Part shown: in pieces, positions 39,817 through 49,496 of the stretch
Position numbering within the stretch: position 1 is the first letter of the stretch
Layout of the letters: each line of letters begins with the position of its first letter
NCBI GenBank assembly: GCA_945901765.1
Contig: CAMDLO010000003.1
Location: forward strand, 1 to 64,000
Source: Cyanobium sp. NIES-981
Lineage (GTDB): Bacteria; Cyanobacteriota; Cyanobacteriia; PCC-6307; Cyanobiaceae
Length of the DNA: 64,000 bases
Direction of reading: 5' to 3'
Made by a program: the position numbers and the translations under genes
Notes under the pieces: model-generated
Told to the model about the DNA's origin: nothing
Database searches by the model: none
What the model saw: the letters and a program-made list of their open reading frames with translations, nothing else

Positions 39817-40028
39817 CGATCGAGCGCAAGCGAGAAGCCTGCAGCGGCTTGATTGAGCCGGCGATCGAAACGGGCCACGAGGGTCCCAGGCCGCTGCACC
39901 GGTTCCAGCACGGCAGCGGTCGCTCCGGTCTGGTGGGCAGATTCAACGGATCCATCGCTACACAAGCCCAGCAGGGCCCGAAAAGCCAGCATGGGGGATC
40001 CACCAGAGCCGTGGCGACCATCCCTGCA

Positions 40029-41129
40029 ATGCCCCAACCGGAATCAAGTCCCTGGCTGCCCTGGATGCGCCGGGCCCTGCAGCTGGCGGCGCTGGGGCGG
40101 GGGCGCACCAGCCCCAACCCGCTGGTGGGGGCGCTGGTGCTCGATGCTGGTGGCCAGCTGGTGGGGGAGGGGTATCACGCCCGGGCCGGCGAGCCCCATG
40201 CCGAGGTGGGTGCCCTGGCCCAGGCCGGCGAGCGGGCCCGGGGCGGCACGTTGGTGGTGACGCTCGAGCCCTGCTGCCACCACGGCCGCACGCCCCCCTG
40301 CAGCCAGGCGGTGATCGCCGCCGGCATCGCCCGGGTGGTGGTGGCGATGGCCGACCCCAACCCCCAGGTGGGCGGCGGCGGCCTGGCCGAACTGCGGGCG
40401 GCGGGGATTGCGGTGATCACGGGGGTGGCGGAGGCCGAGGCCCGCGCCCTCAACCGCCCCTTCTGCCACCGCCTGGCCACGGGCCGGCCCCTGGGCATTC
40501 TCAAGTGGGCGATGAGCCTCGATGGCCGCATCGCCCTGACCAACGGCGCCAGCCAGTGGATCAGTGGCCCCGAGGCCCGCACCTGGGTGCACCAGCTGCG
40601 CGCCCAGTGCGATGCGGTGATCGTGGGCGGCGGCACGGTGCGGGCCGACGATCCCCTGCTCACCAGCCGCGGCCGCCGCGATCCCGAACCCCTGCGGGTG
40701 GTGCTCAGCCGCCGGCTGGAGCTGCCGGCCGAGGCCCGGTTGTGGCGGCAGGAGCAGGCCCCCACCCTGGTGGTGCACGGGGATGACGCCCCCAGCCAGG
40801 CTCGCGTCCAGCTCGAGCGAAGCGGTGTGGAGCGGCTGGTGCTGACCGACTGCGGCCCGAAGGCCCTGCTGGAGGAGCTGGCGCAGCGGGGCTGCAACCA
40901 GGTGCTGTGGGAGTGCGGACCGGAGCTGGCGGCGGCGGCCCTGCGCCAGGGCTGCGTGCAGGAGCTGGCGGCGGTGATCGCCCCCAAGCTCCTGGGCGGC
41001 ACCCCGGCCCGCACCCCGCTGGGCGATCTGGAATTGACGACCATGGCGCAGGTGGCCACCTGGCCCACAACCGGCCGCCGCGTCCTCGGCCCCGACCTGC
41101 TCTGGCAGCTCAGGCAACCTGAGGACTGA
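40029..41129 (+). CDS. ribD: Bifunctional diaminohydroxyphosphoribosylaminopyrimidine deaminase / reductase
   Basis: MRRALQLAALGRGRTSPNPLVGALVL, HAEVGALAQAG, TLEPCCHHGRTPPC, LKWAMSLDGRIALTNGASQWISG, VGGGTVRADDPLL. Confidence 0.96.
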   Translation: MPQPESSPWLPWMRRALQLAALGRGRTSPNPLVGALVLDAGGQLVGEGYHARAGEPHAEVGALAQAGERARGGTLVVTLEPCCHHGRTPPCSQAVIAAGIARVVVAMADPNPQVGGGGLAELRAAGIAVITGVAEAEARALNRPFCHRLATGRPLGILKWAMSLDGRIALTNGASQWISGPEARTWVHQLRAQCDAVIVGGGTVRADDPLLTSRGRRDPEPLRVVLSRRLELPAEARLWRQEQAPTLVVHGDDAPSQARVQLERSGVERLVLTDCGPKALLEELAQRGCNQVLWECGPELAAAALRQGCVQELAAVIAPKLLGGTPARTPLGDLELTTMAQVATWPTTGRRVLGPDLLWQLRQPED

Positions 41130-41145
41130 CGGTCACCACCAGCCA

Positions 41146-42255
41146 ATGCCGCCACCGGAACCAGCCATGCTCACCCTTCCCCCCGAGCTGGTGCTGCCGC
41201 TCGACCTGCAGATCCCCCTGGGGGGCCTGCTGCTGGCCCTGCTGAGCTGGGTGGGGCTGGAGGTGGTGGGCCGTCGCTGCCGCCCCCGCTCGCTGCTGCG
41301 CGGCCTGCTGCTCACCAGCCGCCTGAGCGTGACGAGCACCTGCCTGCTGGCGGGGCTGGGCTGGTGGCTGGCGCTGCAGCTCGACCCGCTGGTGATCGAC
41401 CTGGAACGCGACGGCCACGAGGTACGCGAGCTGCTGGTGGCCCTGGGAGCGGCCTGGACCCTGCTGCGCTGGCACAGCGAGCTGCGCCGCAACCGCGCCC
41501 GCTACGCGGAGGAGATCCTGCCCCGCCTGAACGAGCAGGACCGGCACTTCCTGTTCGACGTGCTGCAGAAGCTGATCAGCATCGCCATCTGGGCGATCGT
41601 GGTCTATGAGCTGATGCAGCTGGTGGGGGTGTCGGCGGCGGTGCTGGTCACCGCCGGCGGCTTCGGGGCGGCGGCGGTGGGTTTCGGAGCGCAGGGGATC
41701 GTGTCCAATTCCCTCAGCGGCCTGAGCCTCTATGTGAACCGCCCGTTCATCGTCGACGACTTCATCGAGATCCCCGCCGAGCAGCTCTCGGGCACGGTGG
41801 AGGAGATCGGCTGGTTCTACACACGGCTGCGCAACCGCGAGCGCCAACCGGTGTACGTGCCGAACACGATCTTCACCAAATCACCGGTGATCAACAACAC
41901 GGCGGTCGACAACCGGCGCGTGTGGATCGACTTCAACCTGCGTTTCGCCGACCGGCCGCGCGTGCCGGCGATCGTGGCCGAGCTGGAGCAGCTGCTGGCC
42001 GATCACCCCGGCGTGGCCCAGCACCAGACCCGGGCCGTGCACGTCACCGGCTATGGCGAGAGCAGCCTGAAACTGCGCCTGCTGTGCTTCAGCGCCGGCC
42101 ATAGCGTGGAGGAGGGCTGGGGGCTGCAGCAGGAGCTGCTGCTCGCCATCGGCGCGGCGGTGCAGCGCCACGGCGCCGCGATGCCCTTCCCCAGCCGCAC
42201 ATTGTTCACGGCGAGCCCGCTCACACCAGCTCCGGATGGGCTGGATCGCCCTTGA
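41146..42255 (+). CDS. MscS family mechanosensitive channel
   Basis: VTAGGFGAAAVGFGAQGIVSNSLSGLSLYVNRPFIVDDFIEIPAEQLSGTVEEIGWFYTRLRNRERQPVYVPNTIFTKSPVIN. Start 41146 or 41167. Confidence 0.94.
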   Translation: MPPPEPAMLTLPPELVLPLDLQIPLGGLLLALLSWVGLEVVGRRCRPRSLLRGLLLTSRLSVTSTCLLAGLGWWLALQLDPLVIDLERDGHEVRELLVALGAAWTLLRWHSELRRNRARYAEEILPRLNEQDRHFLFDVLQKLISIAIWAIVVYELMQLVGVSAAVLVTAGGFGAAAVGFGAQGIVSNSLSGLSLYVNRPFIVDDFIEIPAEQLSGTVEEIGWFYTRLRNRERQPVYVPNTIFTKSPVINNTAVDNRRVWIDFNLRFADRPRVPAIVAELEQLLADHPGVAQHQTRAVHVTGYGESSLKLRLLCFSAGHSVEEGWGLQQELLLAIGAAVQRHGAAMPFPSRTLFTASPLTPAPDGLDRP

Positions 42256-42721
42256 ACGGGCCCTGCACGCGGGAGCTGATCCAGCCGCCATAGAAGCCGC
42301 CGGGCTGGGGGATCACCCGCTCGCCGTCAAGCCAGCAGCCATCCATCAGGGCCGGATAGAGGGCATACCAGCCGGCCAGGGGGGCGAAGGCAGGCGTGGG
42401 GTCGGGGTAGCTCCACAGCGCCCGGCTGAGGCGGCGCTCACCGGCTCCGCCGGGATCCAGCACCACGTCGAAGTAGCGGGCCACCCCCTTCCACTCACAG
42501 AAACTCCGGCCGGGGGCGGGCTGCAGCAGCTCCAGCCGCAGGGCCTCCGGCGGCAGGTAATAGGTGGGCGGATGGAAGGTCTCCAGCACCCGCAGGCTGC
42601 GGTGGCTGTCGGCCAGCAGCTGGCCCAGGGCCTCCACCCGCACGTGCTCGCTGCTGGCCACCAGGGCCGGCGGCCGCGGGTAAGCGGCCACGCACTCGGG
42701 GACCTGAGGTTGGGCGGTCAT
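42221..42721 (-). CDS. DUF427 domain protein
   Basis: VRVEALGQLLADSHRSLRVLETFHPPTYYLPPEALRLELLQPAPGRSFCEWKGVARYFDVV...LWSYPDPTPAFAPLAGWYALYP. Confidence 0.9.
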   Translation of the reverse strand: MTAQPQVPECVAAYPRPPALVASSEHVRVEALGQLLADSHRSLRVLETFHPPTYYLPPEALRLELLQPAPGRSFCEWKGVARYFDVVLDPGGAGERRLSRALWSYPDPTPAFAPLAGWYALYPALMDGCWLDGERVIPQPGGFYGGWISSRVQGPFKGDPAHPELV

Positions 42722-43380
42722 GGCGAGTCCAGGCTGAGGCTGAGTTGCTGGCGGTCCAGCGGCTGCGGTTCTACCGGCTCCAGCTGCCAGCCGGCCGGAT
42801 CCCAGGGCGCCAGCAACGGCTCGAGGGCGCGCAGCTCGGCCCCGTGCACCGGCGCCAGCCAGGCCTGCTCCAGGCCGTCGGGGATCAGCGCCGGCATGCG
42901 CGCGTGGATCGGCGCGATCAGGGCATTGGGCCGGGTGGTGAGGATGCAGCAGGTGTCGAGCTGGCTGCCGTCGGCCCCCAGCCAGCGCTCCCACAGCCCC
43001 GCCAGCCAGAAGGGCGCCCGATCGCTGCGGGCGATGCGCAGGCCCTGCTCGAAGAAGGCGTCGGCCGGGATCAGGCAGCGGTGGTGGCGCCAGGGGCCGC
43101 GGAAACTGGCCTTCTCGGCCACGGTTTCAGCGCGGGCGTTGATCGGCCGAGGGGCCGGTCGGCGGGGATCGGCCGGATCCTTCACCCAGGCCGGCAGCAG
43201 GCCCCACACCGCGAAACTCACCTCCAGGCGGCCCTGCAGCTGGCGCTGGATCAGCAGCGGCTCGCCCGGCCGGATCAGGGGCCGGGGGGCGTAGTGCTCG
43301 GCCAGCTGGGGCGGCAGCTCCCCCTGCAGCCGCGGCAGCAGCCGGTCGATGGCGGTGGTGAGCGAGTAACGGCCGCACAT
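42718..43380 (-). CDS. SRAP (HMCES/YedK) family abasic-site processing protein
   Basis: MCGRYSLT catalytic Cys2; WGLLPAWVKD, NARAETV, CLIPADAFFEQ, ILTTRPNALIAPIHARMPALI. Confidence 0.95.
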   Translation of the reverse strand: MCGRYSLTTAIDRLLPRLQGELPPQLAEHYAPRPLIRPGEPLLIQRQLQGRLEVSFAVWGLLPAWVKDPADPRRPAPRPINARAETVAEKASFRGPWRHHRCLIPADAFFEQGLRIARSDRAPFWLAGLWERWLGADGSQLDTCCILTTRPNALIAPIHARMPALIPDGLEQAWLAPVHGAELRALEPLLAPWDPAGWQLEPVEPQPLDRQQLSLSLDSP

Positions 43381-43500
43381 CCCCCCACTCTGCCGCCCAT
43401 TCCGGCGTCGATTCGGATTCCCCCCCCGGTTTTCGCCACCGCCGCAGACCGGCTCGGAAGGCGGCGCCCCTAGCCTGAAGGCACCCACAGTCCGTGCGCC

Positions 43501-45381
43501 ATGCCCATCCGCCAGGACGACAACCGCCCCAGCCGGCGCTTCGGCCTGATCAACCTGGTGCTGATCGGCTTCGGCGTGCTGCTGCTGTTCAGCAATTTCC
43601 TGCCCAATCCGGCCAACCAGGTGCCGCGGGTGCCCTATTCGCTGTTCATCGACGAGGTGAACGGCGACAACGTGCGCCGCGCCTACATCACCTCCGACCA
43701 GATCCGCTACGAACTCAAGGAAGCGCCGGCCGAAGGGTCGCCCACGGTGCTGGCCACCACGCCGATCTTCGACATGGAGCTGCCCCAGCGCCTGGAGCAG
43801 CACGGCGTCGAATTCGCCGCCGCCCCGCCCCAGAAGCCCAACATCTTCACCACCATCCTCAGCTGGGTGGTGCCGCCCCTGATCTTCATCCTGGTGCTGC
43901 AGTTCTTCGCCCGCCGCAGCGGCATGGGCGGTGCCCAGGGGGCGCTGAGCTTCACCAAGAGCAAGGCCAAGGTGTATGTGCCCGACGAGGAATCGCGGGT
44001 CACCTTCGCCGATGTGGCCGGGGTGGATGAGGCCAAGGCCGAGCTCACCGAGATTGTCGACTTCCTCAAGAAACCGGAGCGCTACGCCGCCATCGGCGCC
44101 CGGATCCCGAAAGGGGTGCTGCTGGTGGGCCCGCCGGGCACCGGCAAGACCCTGCTCTCCAAGGCGGTGGCCGGGGAGGCTGGCGTGCCCTTTTTCATCA
44201 TCAGCGGCTCGGAATTCGTGGAGCTGTTCGTGGGTGCCGGCGCCGCCCGCGTGCGCGATCTGTTCGAGGAAGCCAAGAAGAAGGCCCCCTGCATCATCTT
44301 CATCGACGAACTCGACGCGATCGGCAAGAGCCGGGGCGGTTCGATGGGCATCGTCGGTGGCAACGACGAGCGCGAGCAGACCCTCAACCAACTGCTCACC
44401 GAGATGGACGGCTTCTCCGGCAAGGACAAACCGGTGATCGTGCTGGCGGCCACCAACCAGCCGGAAACCCTCGATGCTGCCCTGCTGCGCCCTGGCCGCT
44501 TCGACCGTCAGGTGCTGGTGGATCGCCCCGACCTCTCCGGCCGGCGCACGATCCTGGAGATCTACGCCAAGAAGGTGAAGCTGGCCGAGGGGGTCGATCT
44601 CGACCGCATCGCCCAGGCGACCGCGGGCTTTGCCGGCGCCGACCTGGCCAACCTGGTGAACGAGGCGGCGCTGCTGGCCGCCCGGGTCAATCGCACCGCC
44701 GTGGAACAGGGCGACCTGAACGAAGCGATCGAGCGGGTGGTGGCCGGTCTGGAGAAGAAGAGCCGGGTGCTGCAGGCCGATGAGAAGAAGGTGGTGGCTT
44801 ATCACGAGGTGGGCCACGCGATCGTCGGTCACCTGATGCCCGGCGGCAGCAAGGTGGCCAAGATCTCGATCGTGCCCCGCGGCATGAGCGCCCTGGGCTA
44901 CACCTTGCAGCTGCCCACCGAGGAGCGCTTCCTCAACTCCAAGGAGGACCTGGAAGGCCAGATCGCCACCCTGCTGGGCGGCCGCAGCGCCGAAGAGGTG
45001 GTGTTCGGCGCGGTCACCACCGGCGCCGCCAACGACCTGCAGCGCGCCACCGACATCGCCGAGCAGATGGTGGGCACCTACGGCATGAGCGAGACCCTCG
45101 GCCCGCTTGCTTACGACAAACAGGGCGGCAGCCGCTTCCTCGGCGGCCCCAGCAACCCTCGCCGGGTGGTGAGCGACGCCACGGCCCAGGCGATCGATCG
45201 GGAGGTGCGCGGCCTGGTGGACCGGGCCCATGACCGGGCTCTGGCGATCCTCCACCACAACCGCGATCTGCTGGAGCGCATCTCCCAGGAGATCCTGGCC
45301 AAGGAAGTGATCGAGGGCGACGAACTCAAGGGTCTGCTGGCCGAGAGCGTGCTGCCCGCCGAAGCCCAGCTGGTGGCCTGA
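43501..45381 (+). CDS. ftsH: ATP-dependent zinc metalloprotease FtsH
   Basis: [61 protein letters not shown] zinc site. Confidence 0.98.
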   Translation: MPIRQDDNRPSRRFGLINLVLIGFGVLLLFSNFLPNPANQVPRVPYSLFIDEVNGDNVRRAYITSDQIRYELKEAPAEGSPTVLATTPIFDMELPQRLEQHGVEFAAAPPQKPNIFTTILSWVVPPLIFILVLQFFARRSGMGGAQGALSFTKSKAKVYVPDEESRVTFADVAGVDEAKAELTEIVDFLKKPERYAAIGARIPKGVLLVGPPGTGKTLLSKAVAGEAGVPFFIISGSEFVELFVGAGAARVRDLFEEAKKKAPCIIFIDELDAIGKSRGGSMGIVGGNDEREQTLNQLLTEMDGFSGKDKPVIVLAATNQPETLDAALLRPGRFDRQVLVDRPDLSGRRTILEIYAKKVKLAEGVDLDRIAQATAGFAGADLANLVNEAALLAARVNRTAVEQGDLNEAIERVVAGLEKKSRVLQADEKKVVAYHEVGHAIVGHLMPGGSKVAKISIVPRGMSALGYTLQLPTEERFLNSKEDLEGQIATLLGGRSAEEVVFGAVTTGAANDLQRATDIAEQMVGTYGMSETLGPLAYDKQGGSRFLGGPSNPRRVVSDATAQAIDREVRGLVDRAHDRALAILHHNRDLLERISQEILAKEVIEGDELKGLLAESVLPAEAQLVA

Positions 45382-45439
45382 GCGGCCCCCTTGACGGCGG
45401 GCCCGCCGATGGCCGATAAGGGTTCTTTGAGACCGGCCG

Positions 45440-46432
45440 ATGCACGGCGCCGCCTCCACCCCCCTGCCCGCCGCTCTGACCGAGCTGCGCGGGCGTGATC
45501 TGCTCTCCTCGGCCGACCTCAGCGCTGAGCAGACCCGGGCGCTGTTGCAACTGGCGGCCGACCTCAAGGCGGGCCGCTGCAGCATCGACCTGGGTGGCCG
45601 CACCCTGGGGCTGATCTTCACCAAGTCGTCCACGCGCACGCGGGTGAGCTTCACCGTGGCGATGGCGCGGCTGGGGGGCCAGACCATCGATCTCAACCCG
45701 AGCGTCACCCAGGTGGGCCGCGGTGAGCCTGTCGCCGACACCGCCCGCGTTCTGAGCCGCTACGTGGATGCCCTGGCCATCCGCACCTTCGCCCAGGGTG
45801 AACTCGAGGACTACGCCCACTGGGCGTCGATCCCGGTGATCAATGCCCTCACCGACCTCGAGCATCCCTGCCAGGCCCTGGCCGACTACCTCACCCTGGC
45901 CGAATGCTTCGGCCGCCGGGAGGACGGCGGCCTGCAGCTGGATGCCCTCCAGGGCCTCACCCTGGCCTACGTGGGCGATGGCAACAACGTGGCCCACTCC
46001 CTGATGTTGTGCGGTGCCCTGCTGGGGGTGAATGTGCGCATCGGCTGCCCCGAGGGATTCGAACCGGATCAGGGGGTGCTCGACCGGTCGCGCCAGCTGG
46101 CTGCCGGCAGCGGCGCCGTGGTGGAGGTGCTGCACGAGCCGGTGGCGGCGGTGCACGGCGCCCACGCCCTCTACACCGATGTGTGGGCCTCGATGGGGCA
46201 GGAGGAGGAGAAGGCGGAGCGGGAACGGGCTTTCTCCGGCTGGTGCCTGGATGAGGCCCTGATCGCCGAGGCCGACAGCCGGGCGATCGTGCTGCACTGC
46301 CTGCCGGCCTACCGGGGTCTGGAGATCAGCGCCGGCGCGATCGAGGGTTCCAGCAGCCGGGTGTTCGACCAGGCCGAGAACCGCCTCCACGCCCAGCAGG
46401 CCCTGCTGGCGGCCCTGCTGGCACCGGGCTGA
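45440..46432 (+). CDS. argF: Ornithine carbamoyltransferase
   Basis: GLIFTKSSTRTRVSFTVAMARLGGQTIDL, EHPCQALADYLT, YVGDGNNVAHSL, LHCLPAYRG. Confidence 0.97.
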   Translation: MHGAASTPLPAALTELRGRDLLSSADLSAEQTRALLQLAADLKAGRCSIDLGGRTLGLIFTKSSTRTRVSFTVAMARLGGQTIDLNPSVTQVGRGEPVADTARVLSRYVDALAIRTFAQGELEDYAHWASIPVINALTDLEHPCQALADYLTLAECFGRREDGGLQLDALQGLTLAYVGDGNNVAHSLMLCGALLGVNVRIGCPEGFEPDQGVLDRSRQLAAGSGAVVEVLHEPVAAVHGAHALYTDVWASMGQEEEKAERERAFSGWCLDEALIAEADSRAIVLHCLPAYRGLEISAGAIEGSSSRVFDQAENRLHAQQALLAALLAPG

Positions 46433-46455
46433 GCTGGACAAACCCCCATCGAGGC

Positions 46456-46469
46456 GGTACACCTGTATC
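46456..46469 (+). promoter_or_regulatory. Candidate cyanobacterial LexA/SOS box upstream of lexA
   Basis: GGTACACCTGTATC fits the published-type consensus RGTACNNNDGTWCB with one mismatch; located immediately 5' of the lexA ORF. Confidence 0.65.
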
Positions 46470-46470
46470 A

Positions 46471-47169
46471 GTGATCCCGGCTTTGATGGTCAGCGGCAGG
46501 TTCCAGCAGCAACAGCCCAGCTCCCCGGGGCAGACCCCCATCGCCCAGCAGGCGCTCACGGCTGCCCAGCAGGAGCTCTACGACTGGCTGGCGGGCTACA
46601 TCGGCGAGCACCGCCACAGCCCCTCGATCCGCCAGATGATGGAGGCGATGGGGCTGCGCTCACCGGCGCCGATCCAGAGCCGGCTGCGGCACCTGCAGCA
46701 GAAGGGCTGGCTCACCTGGCAGGAGGGGCAGGCGCGCACGCTGCAGCTGCTGGGCGAGGCGGCGGCGACCTTCGGCGCCAGCACCCCGTCGATTCCCGTG
46801 CTGGGGGCCGTGGCGGCCGGCGGCCTGGTGGAGACGTTCGATGACGTGCAGGAGCGGCTCGATCTCGGGCCGGTGCTGGAGACCCGCGGCCTGTTCGCTC
46901 TCACCGTGAACGGCGACTCGATGGTGGAGGCCCACATCGCCGATGGCGACGTGGTGCTGATGGAGCCGGTGCACGATCCGAGCCGCCTGCGGGCCGGCAC
47001 GATTGTGAGCGCCCTGGTGGCGGGCAGCGGCACCACCCTCAAGCACTTTCAACGCCGGGGCGGCACGGTGATCCTGGAGGCCGCCAACCCGGCCTATGCC
47101 CCGCTGGAGCTGCCGGCGGAGCAGGTGCAGGTGCAGGGCCGGCTGGTGGCGGTGTGGCGCCAGGTGTGA
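46471..47169 (+). CDS. lexA: LexA repressor
   Basis: wHTH IGEHRHSPSIRQMMEAMGLRSPAPIQSRLRHLQQKGWLT; AVAAGGLVE cleavage site; NGDSMVEAHIADGD; TTLKHFQRRGG. Start may be ATG 46486. Confidence 0.95.
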   Translation: MIPALMVSGRFQQQQPSSPGQTPIAQQALTAAQQELYDWLAGYIGEHRHSPSIRQMMEAMGLRSPAPIQSRLRHLQQKGWLTWQEGQARTLQLLGEAAATFGASTPSIPVLGAVAAGGLVETFDDVQERLDLGPVLETRGLFALTVNGDSMVEAHIADGDVVLMEPVHDPSRLRAGTIVSALVAGSGTTLKHFQRRGGTVILEAANPAYAPLELPAEQVQVQGRLVAVWRQV

Positions 47170-47274
47170 AGCGGCCCAGGTCGCGGCGGTCCAAGGTGTA
47201 AGCTCATCACACGTCAGGCGGGGCTTTCGGGCCCGGACAGTCGACCAGCGACGGGTCTGTCAGACGTACATCAA

Positions 47275-47347
47275 GGGGCCATAGCTCAGCTGGTAGAGCA
47301 CCTGCATGGCATGCAGGGGGTCAGCGGTTCGAGTCCGCTTGGCTCCA
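47275..47347 (+). tRNA. tRNA-Ala (anticodon GGC)
   Basis: GGGGCCATAGCTCAGCTGGTAGAGCACCTGCATGGCATGCAGGGGGTCAGCGGTTCGAGTCCGCTTGGCTCCA; complete cloverleaf, anticodon loop ATGGCAT. Confidence 0.97.
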
Positions 47348-47431
47348 TTCAGTCGGATTTTTGCTCCGCAAATTTCCGAACTTTTTGTCCATCACTCTGT
47401 TAACGAGTGCAAGTGCAATGCTCTGGGCACC

Positions 47432-47483
47432 GCTGATCAGGCTGACTGATCAGGATGGCTGATCAGGCTGACTAATCAAGATG
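47432..47483. repeat. 26-bp tandem duplication with nested TGATCA palindromes
   Basis: gctgatcaggctgactgatcaggatg / gctgatcaggctgactaatcaagatg (two mismatches). Confidence 0.93.
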
Positions 47484-49068
47484 ATGGTCTACTGCGTCCG
47501 CCCATGGTTGAGATGGAAGGCAGGCGGGCACGGAGATGCAGCAGCAGGCCGGCCAGGGCGAGGGCCAGCAGAGGCAGCTCCCCCAGGCGCCCGTAGGGGG
47601 TGAGCTCCGCCAGCACAGGCACCTCCGTCACTCCGCTGGCCGGCACGCCCACCGGCAGACTCCACACCACCCGGCCCGCCGGATCGATCAGCTGGCTGGG
47701 GCCGGTGTTGGCCACGCTCACAAGCCAGCGGCGGGTCTCCAGAGCCCGCAGTCGCGCCAGCGCCGTGAACTGCCGCTGCAACAGGGGTGGGTAGGGGTCG
47801 AGATTGGCGCTGGCCAGCAACCAGCCCGCTCCTTCCCGCACCGCCGCGGCCAGACCGGTGCCGTCGGCGATCTCATAACAGATCGCTGCTGCGATCGGGC
47901 CAGCAGGCCGCTCCAGCAGGCGTGAAGGGGCACCAGGCTGAAGCCCGCCCACGGCGGACAGGCCACTCCAGCGCAGCAGGCCGCCGAAGGGCACCCACTC
48001 CCCGAGCGGCACCAGGCGGTGCTTGTCGAGGGCACCGCTGAAGCGCCGCTCCCCCGCCGCAAAGCGCAGCAGGGCGCTGCGTTGCTGCGGTTCACCGGCA
48101 GCAGGTCCATCGGCAGCCTGATCCAGTTGCCAGCGGAAGCCGCCGCTGAGCAGCTCCACAGCCGCCGGCTCCGCCAGCAGCGGCTCCAGCCCGAGGGCCC
48201 CTTCCGGCAGCAGCACCAGGTCGGCGCCCGCCGCCTGTGCCTGGTTCAGGGCCTGCCCCAACAGCCGCTCCGTGCGCTGCCGCGCTTGCCACTGCTGCTT
48301 CTGGCGGGTGGGAATCGCCGGCTGCAGCACCTCCACCCGCTCGGTGGGGAAATCCCGAGCCGCTGCCACCACCCCAGCGCCCTGCAGCTGCCACCAGCCG
48401 AGGCCATGCAGCGCCAGCAGCGACAGGCCGGCCCAGGCCCAGCCGCCCGGTCGCGACCGCAAGGGGCTCACCAGCAATCGCCAGAGGCCCCAGCCGATCA
48501 GCAGCTGCAGGGCCGCCACCAGACCACTGCCCCCAAGGCATGCCAGCGCCGCCAGCGGCGGATCGGCGGGCAGGGCGCTGCTGCCGAGGCCGATCCAGAA
48601 CAGCGGCCCCCGGGCGAGCAACACCTCCGCCAGCCCCCAGCCGCAACTCAGCAGCAGCGCTGCGCTGAAGCGCTGCGGCCCCAGGCGCACCGCCACGGCG
48701 CTCCACAAGGCCAACAGCAGGCCCGCCAGGGCCGCGCAAGCCAGCAACAGCAGCACGCACAGCGGCAGGCTGAGGGGCAGCGGCACCCCGATCCAATCGA
48801 GCGGATGCAAGGCCAGGAGCCAGCGGTGACTCACCAGCACCGCCGCCGCCCCCCAGGCGGAGCTCGCCCACAGGGCAGCTGGCCGCCGTTGGAAGCTCCA
48901 CAGCAGCGCAAGAGCCAGCCAAAGCGGTATTGCCAGAACACTGGCTGGCAGAAAGCTCAGGGCCGGAGCTGGTGGTGCCAAAGCCAATGCGGCCAGAACT
49001 CCGGCCGACGCACCAACAAGCACCGACCTGTTCCGTTCACCGTACCGCCATGCTTCGGTTTCCCCCAT
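47476..49068 (-). CDS. lnt: Apolipoprotein N-acyltransferase
   Basis: Multi-TM N-terminus, then carbon-nitrogen hydrolase domain: VEVLQPAIPTRQKQQW, LVLLPEGAL, KHRLVPLGEWVPFG, AAICYEIADG, LASANLDPY. Confidence 0.92.
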   Translation of the reverse strand: MGETEAWRYGERNRSVLVGASAGVLAALALAPPAPALSFLPASVLAIPLWLALALLWSFQRRPAALWASSAWGAAAVLVSHRWLLALHPLDWIGVPLPLSLPLCVLLLLACAALAGLLLALWSAVAVRLGPQRFSAALLLSCGWGLAEVLLARGPLFWIGLGSSALPADPPLAALACLGGSGLVAALQLLIGWGLWRLLVSPLRSRPGGWAWAGLSLLALHGLGWWQLQGAGVVAAARDFPTERVEVLQPAIPTRQKQQWQARQRTERLLGQALNQAQAAGADLVLLPEGALGLEPLLAEPAAVELLSGGFRWQLDQAADGPAAGEPQQRSALLRFAAGERRFSGALDKHRLVPLGEWVPFGGLLRWSGLSAVGGLQPGAPSRLLERPAGPIAAAICYEIADGTGLAAAVREGAGWLLASANLDPYPPLLQRQFTALARLRALETRRWLVSVANTGPSQLIDPAGRVVWSLPVGVPASGVTEVPVLAELTPYGRLGELPLLALALAGLLLHLRARLPSISTMGGRSRPSS

Positions 49069-49095
49069 GGCAGCGGAGCTTAGGAAGCGTCATGG

Positions 49096-49455
49096 TTGAA
49101 GTCGTTCCTGTTCCAGGCCTTCATGGATCCCACCAACCCACTGCAACAGCTGCTGCTGCGGGGCCTGGGCACCGGCTCCCTGGTGGCAGAGCGGCTGCGC
49201 TACGTGAGCCAGGAGTGGGTGCGCAGCGGCAAGCTCGATCCCAGCCACGCCTCCGCCCTCGTCGACGATGTCCTCAAGGCCCTGCGCGGCGAGAGTCCAG
49301 GCCTGGAGGAGCAGGCCGGCCGCCAGCTGGAGCGCAACCGCGACCAGCTGCTGCAGGACCTCGGCATCCCCCTGCAGCGGGAACTCGACGAGCTGCGCGG
49401 CCGCATTGACCGGCTGGAGCAGACCCTGCGCCAGCAGCAGGCGAGCGAGGGTTGA
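49096..49455 (+). CDS. Small helical protein, phasin-like, function unassigned
   Basis: MDPTNPLQQLLLRGLGTGSLVAERLRYVSQEWVRSGKLDPSHASALVDDVLKAL...coiled coil LDELRGRIDRLEQTLRQQQ; start may be 49123. Confidence 0.65.
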   Translation: MKSFLFQAFMDPTNPLQQLLLRGLGTGSLVAERLRYVSQEWVRSGKLDPSHASALVDDVLKALRGESPGLEEQAGRQLERNRDQLLQDLGIPLQRELDELRGRIDRLEQTLRQQQASEG

Positions 49456-49496
49456 GCCAGCCGCTGCGCCACAATCGGCTCCCCTCCCCAACAGGC

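Noticed and set aside
42718-45741. 1007-aa minus-strand ORF
   Set aside because: True protein is SRAP/YedK starting at MCGRY (43380); the upstream part is antisense to ftsH.
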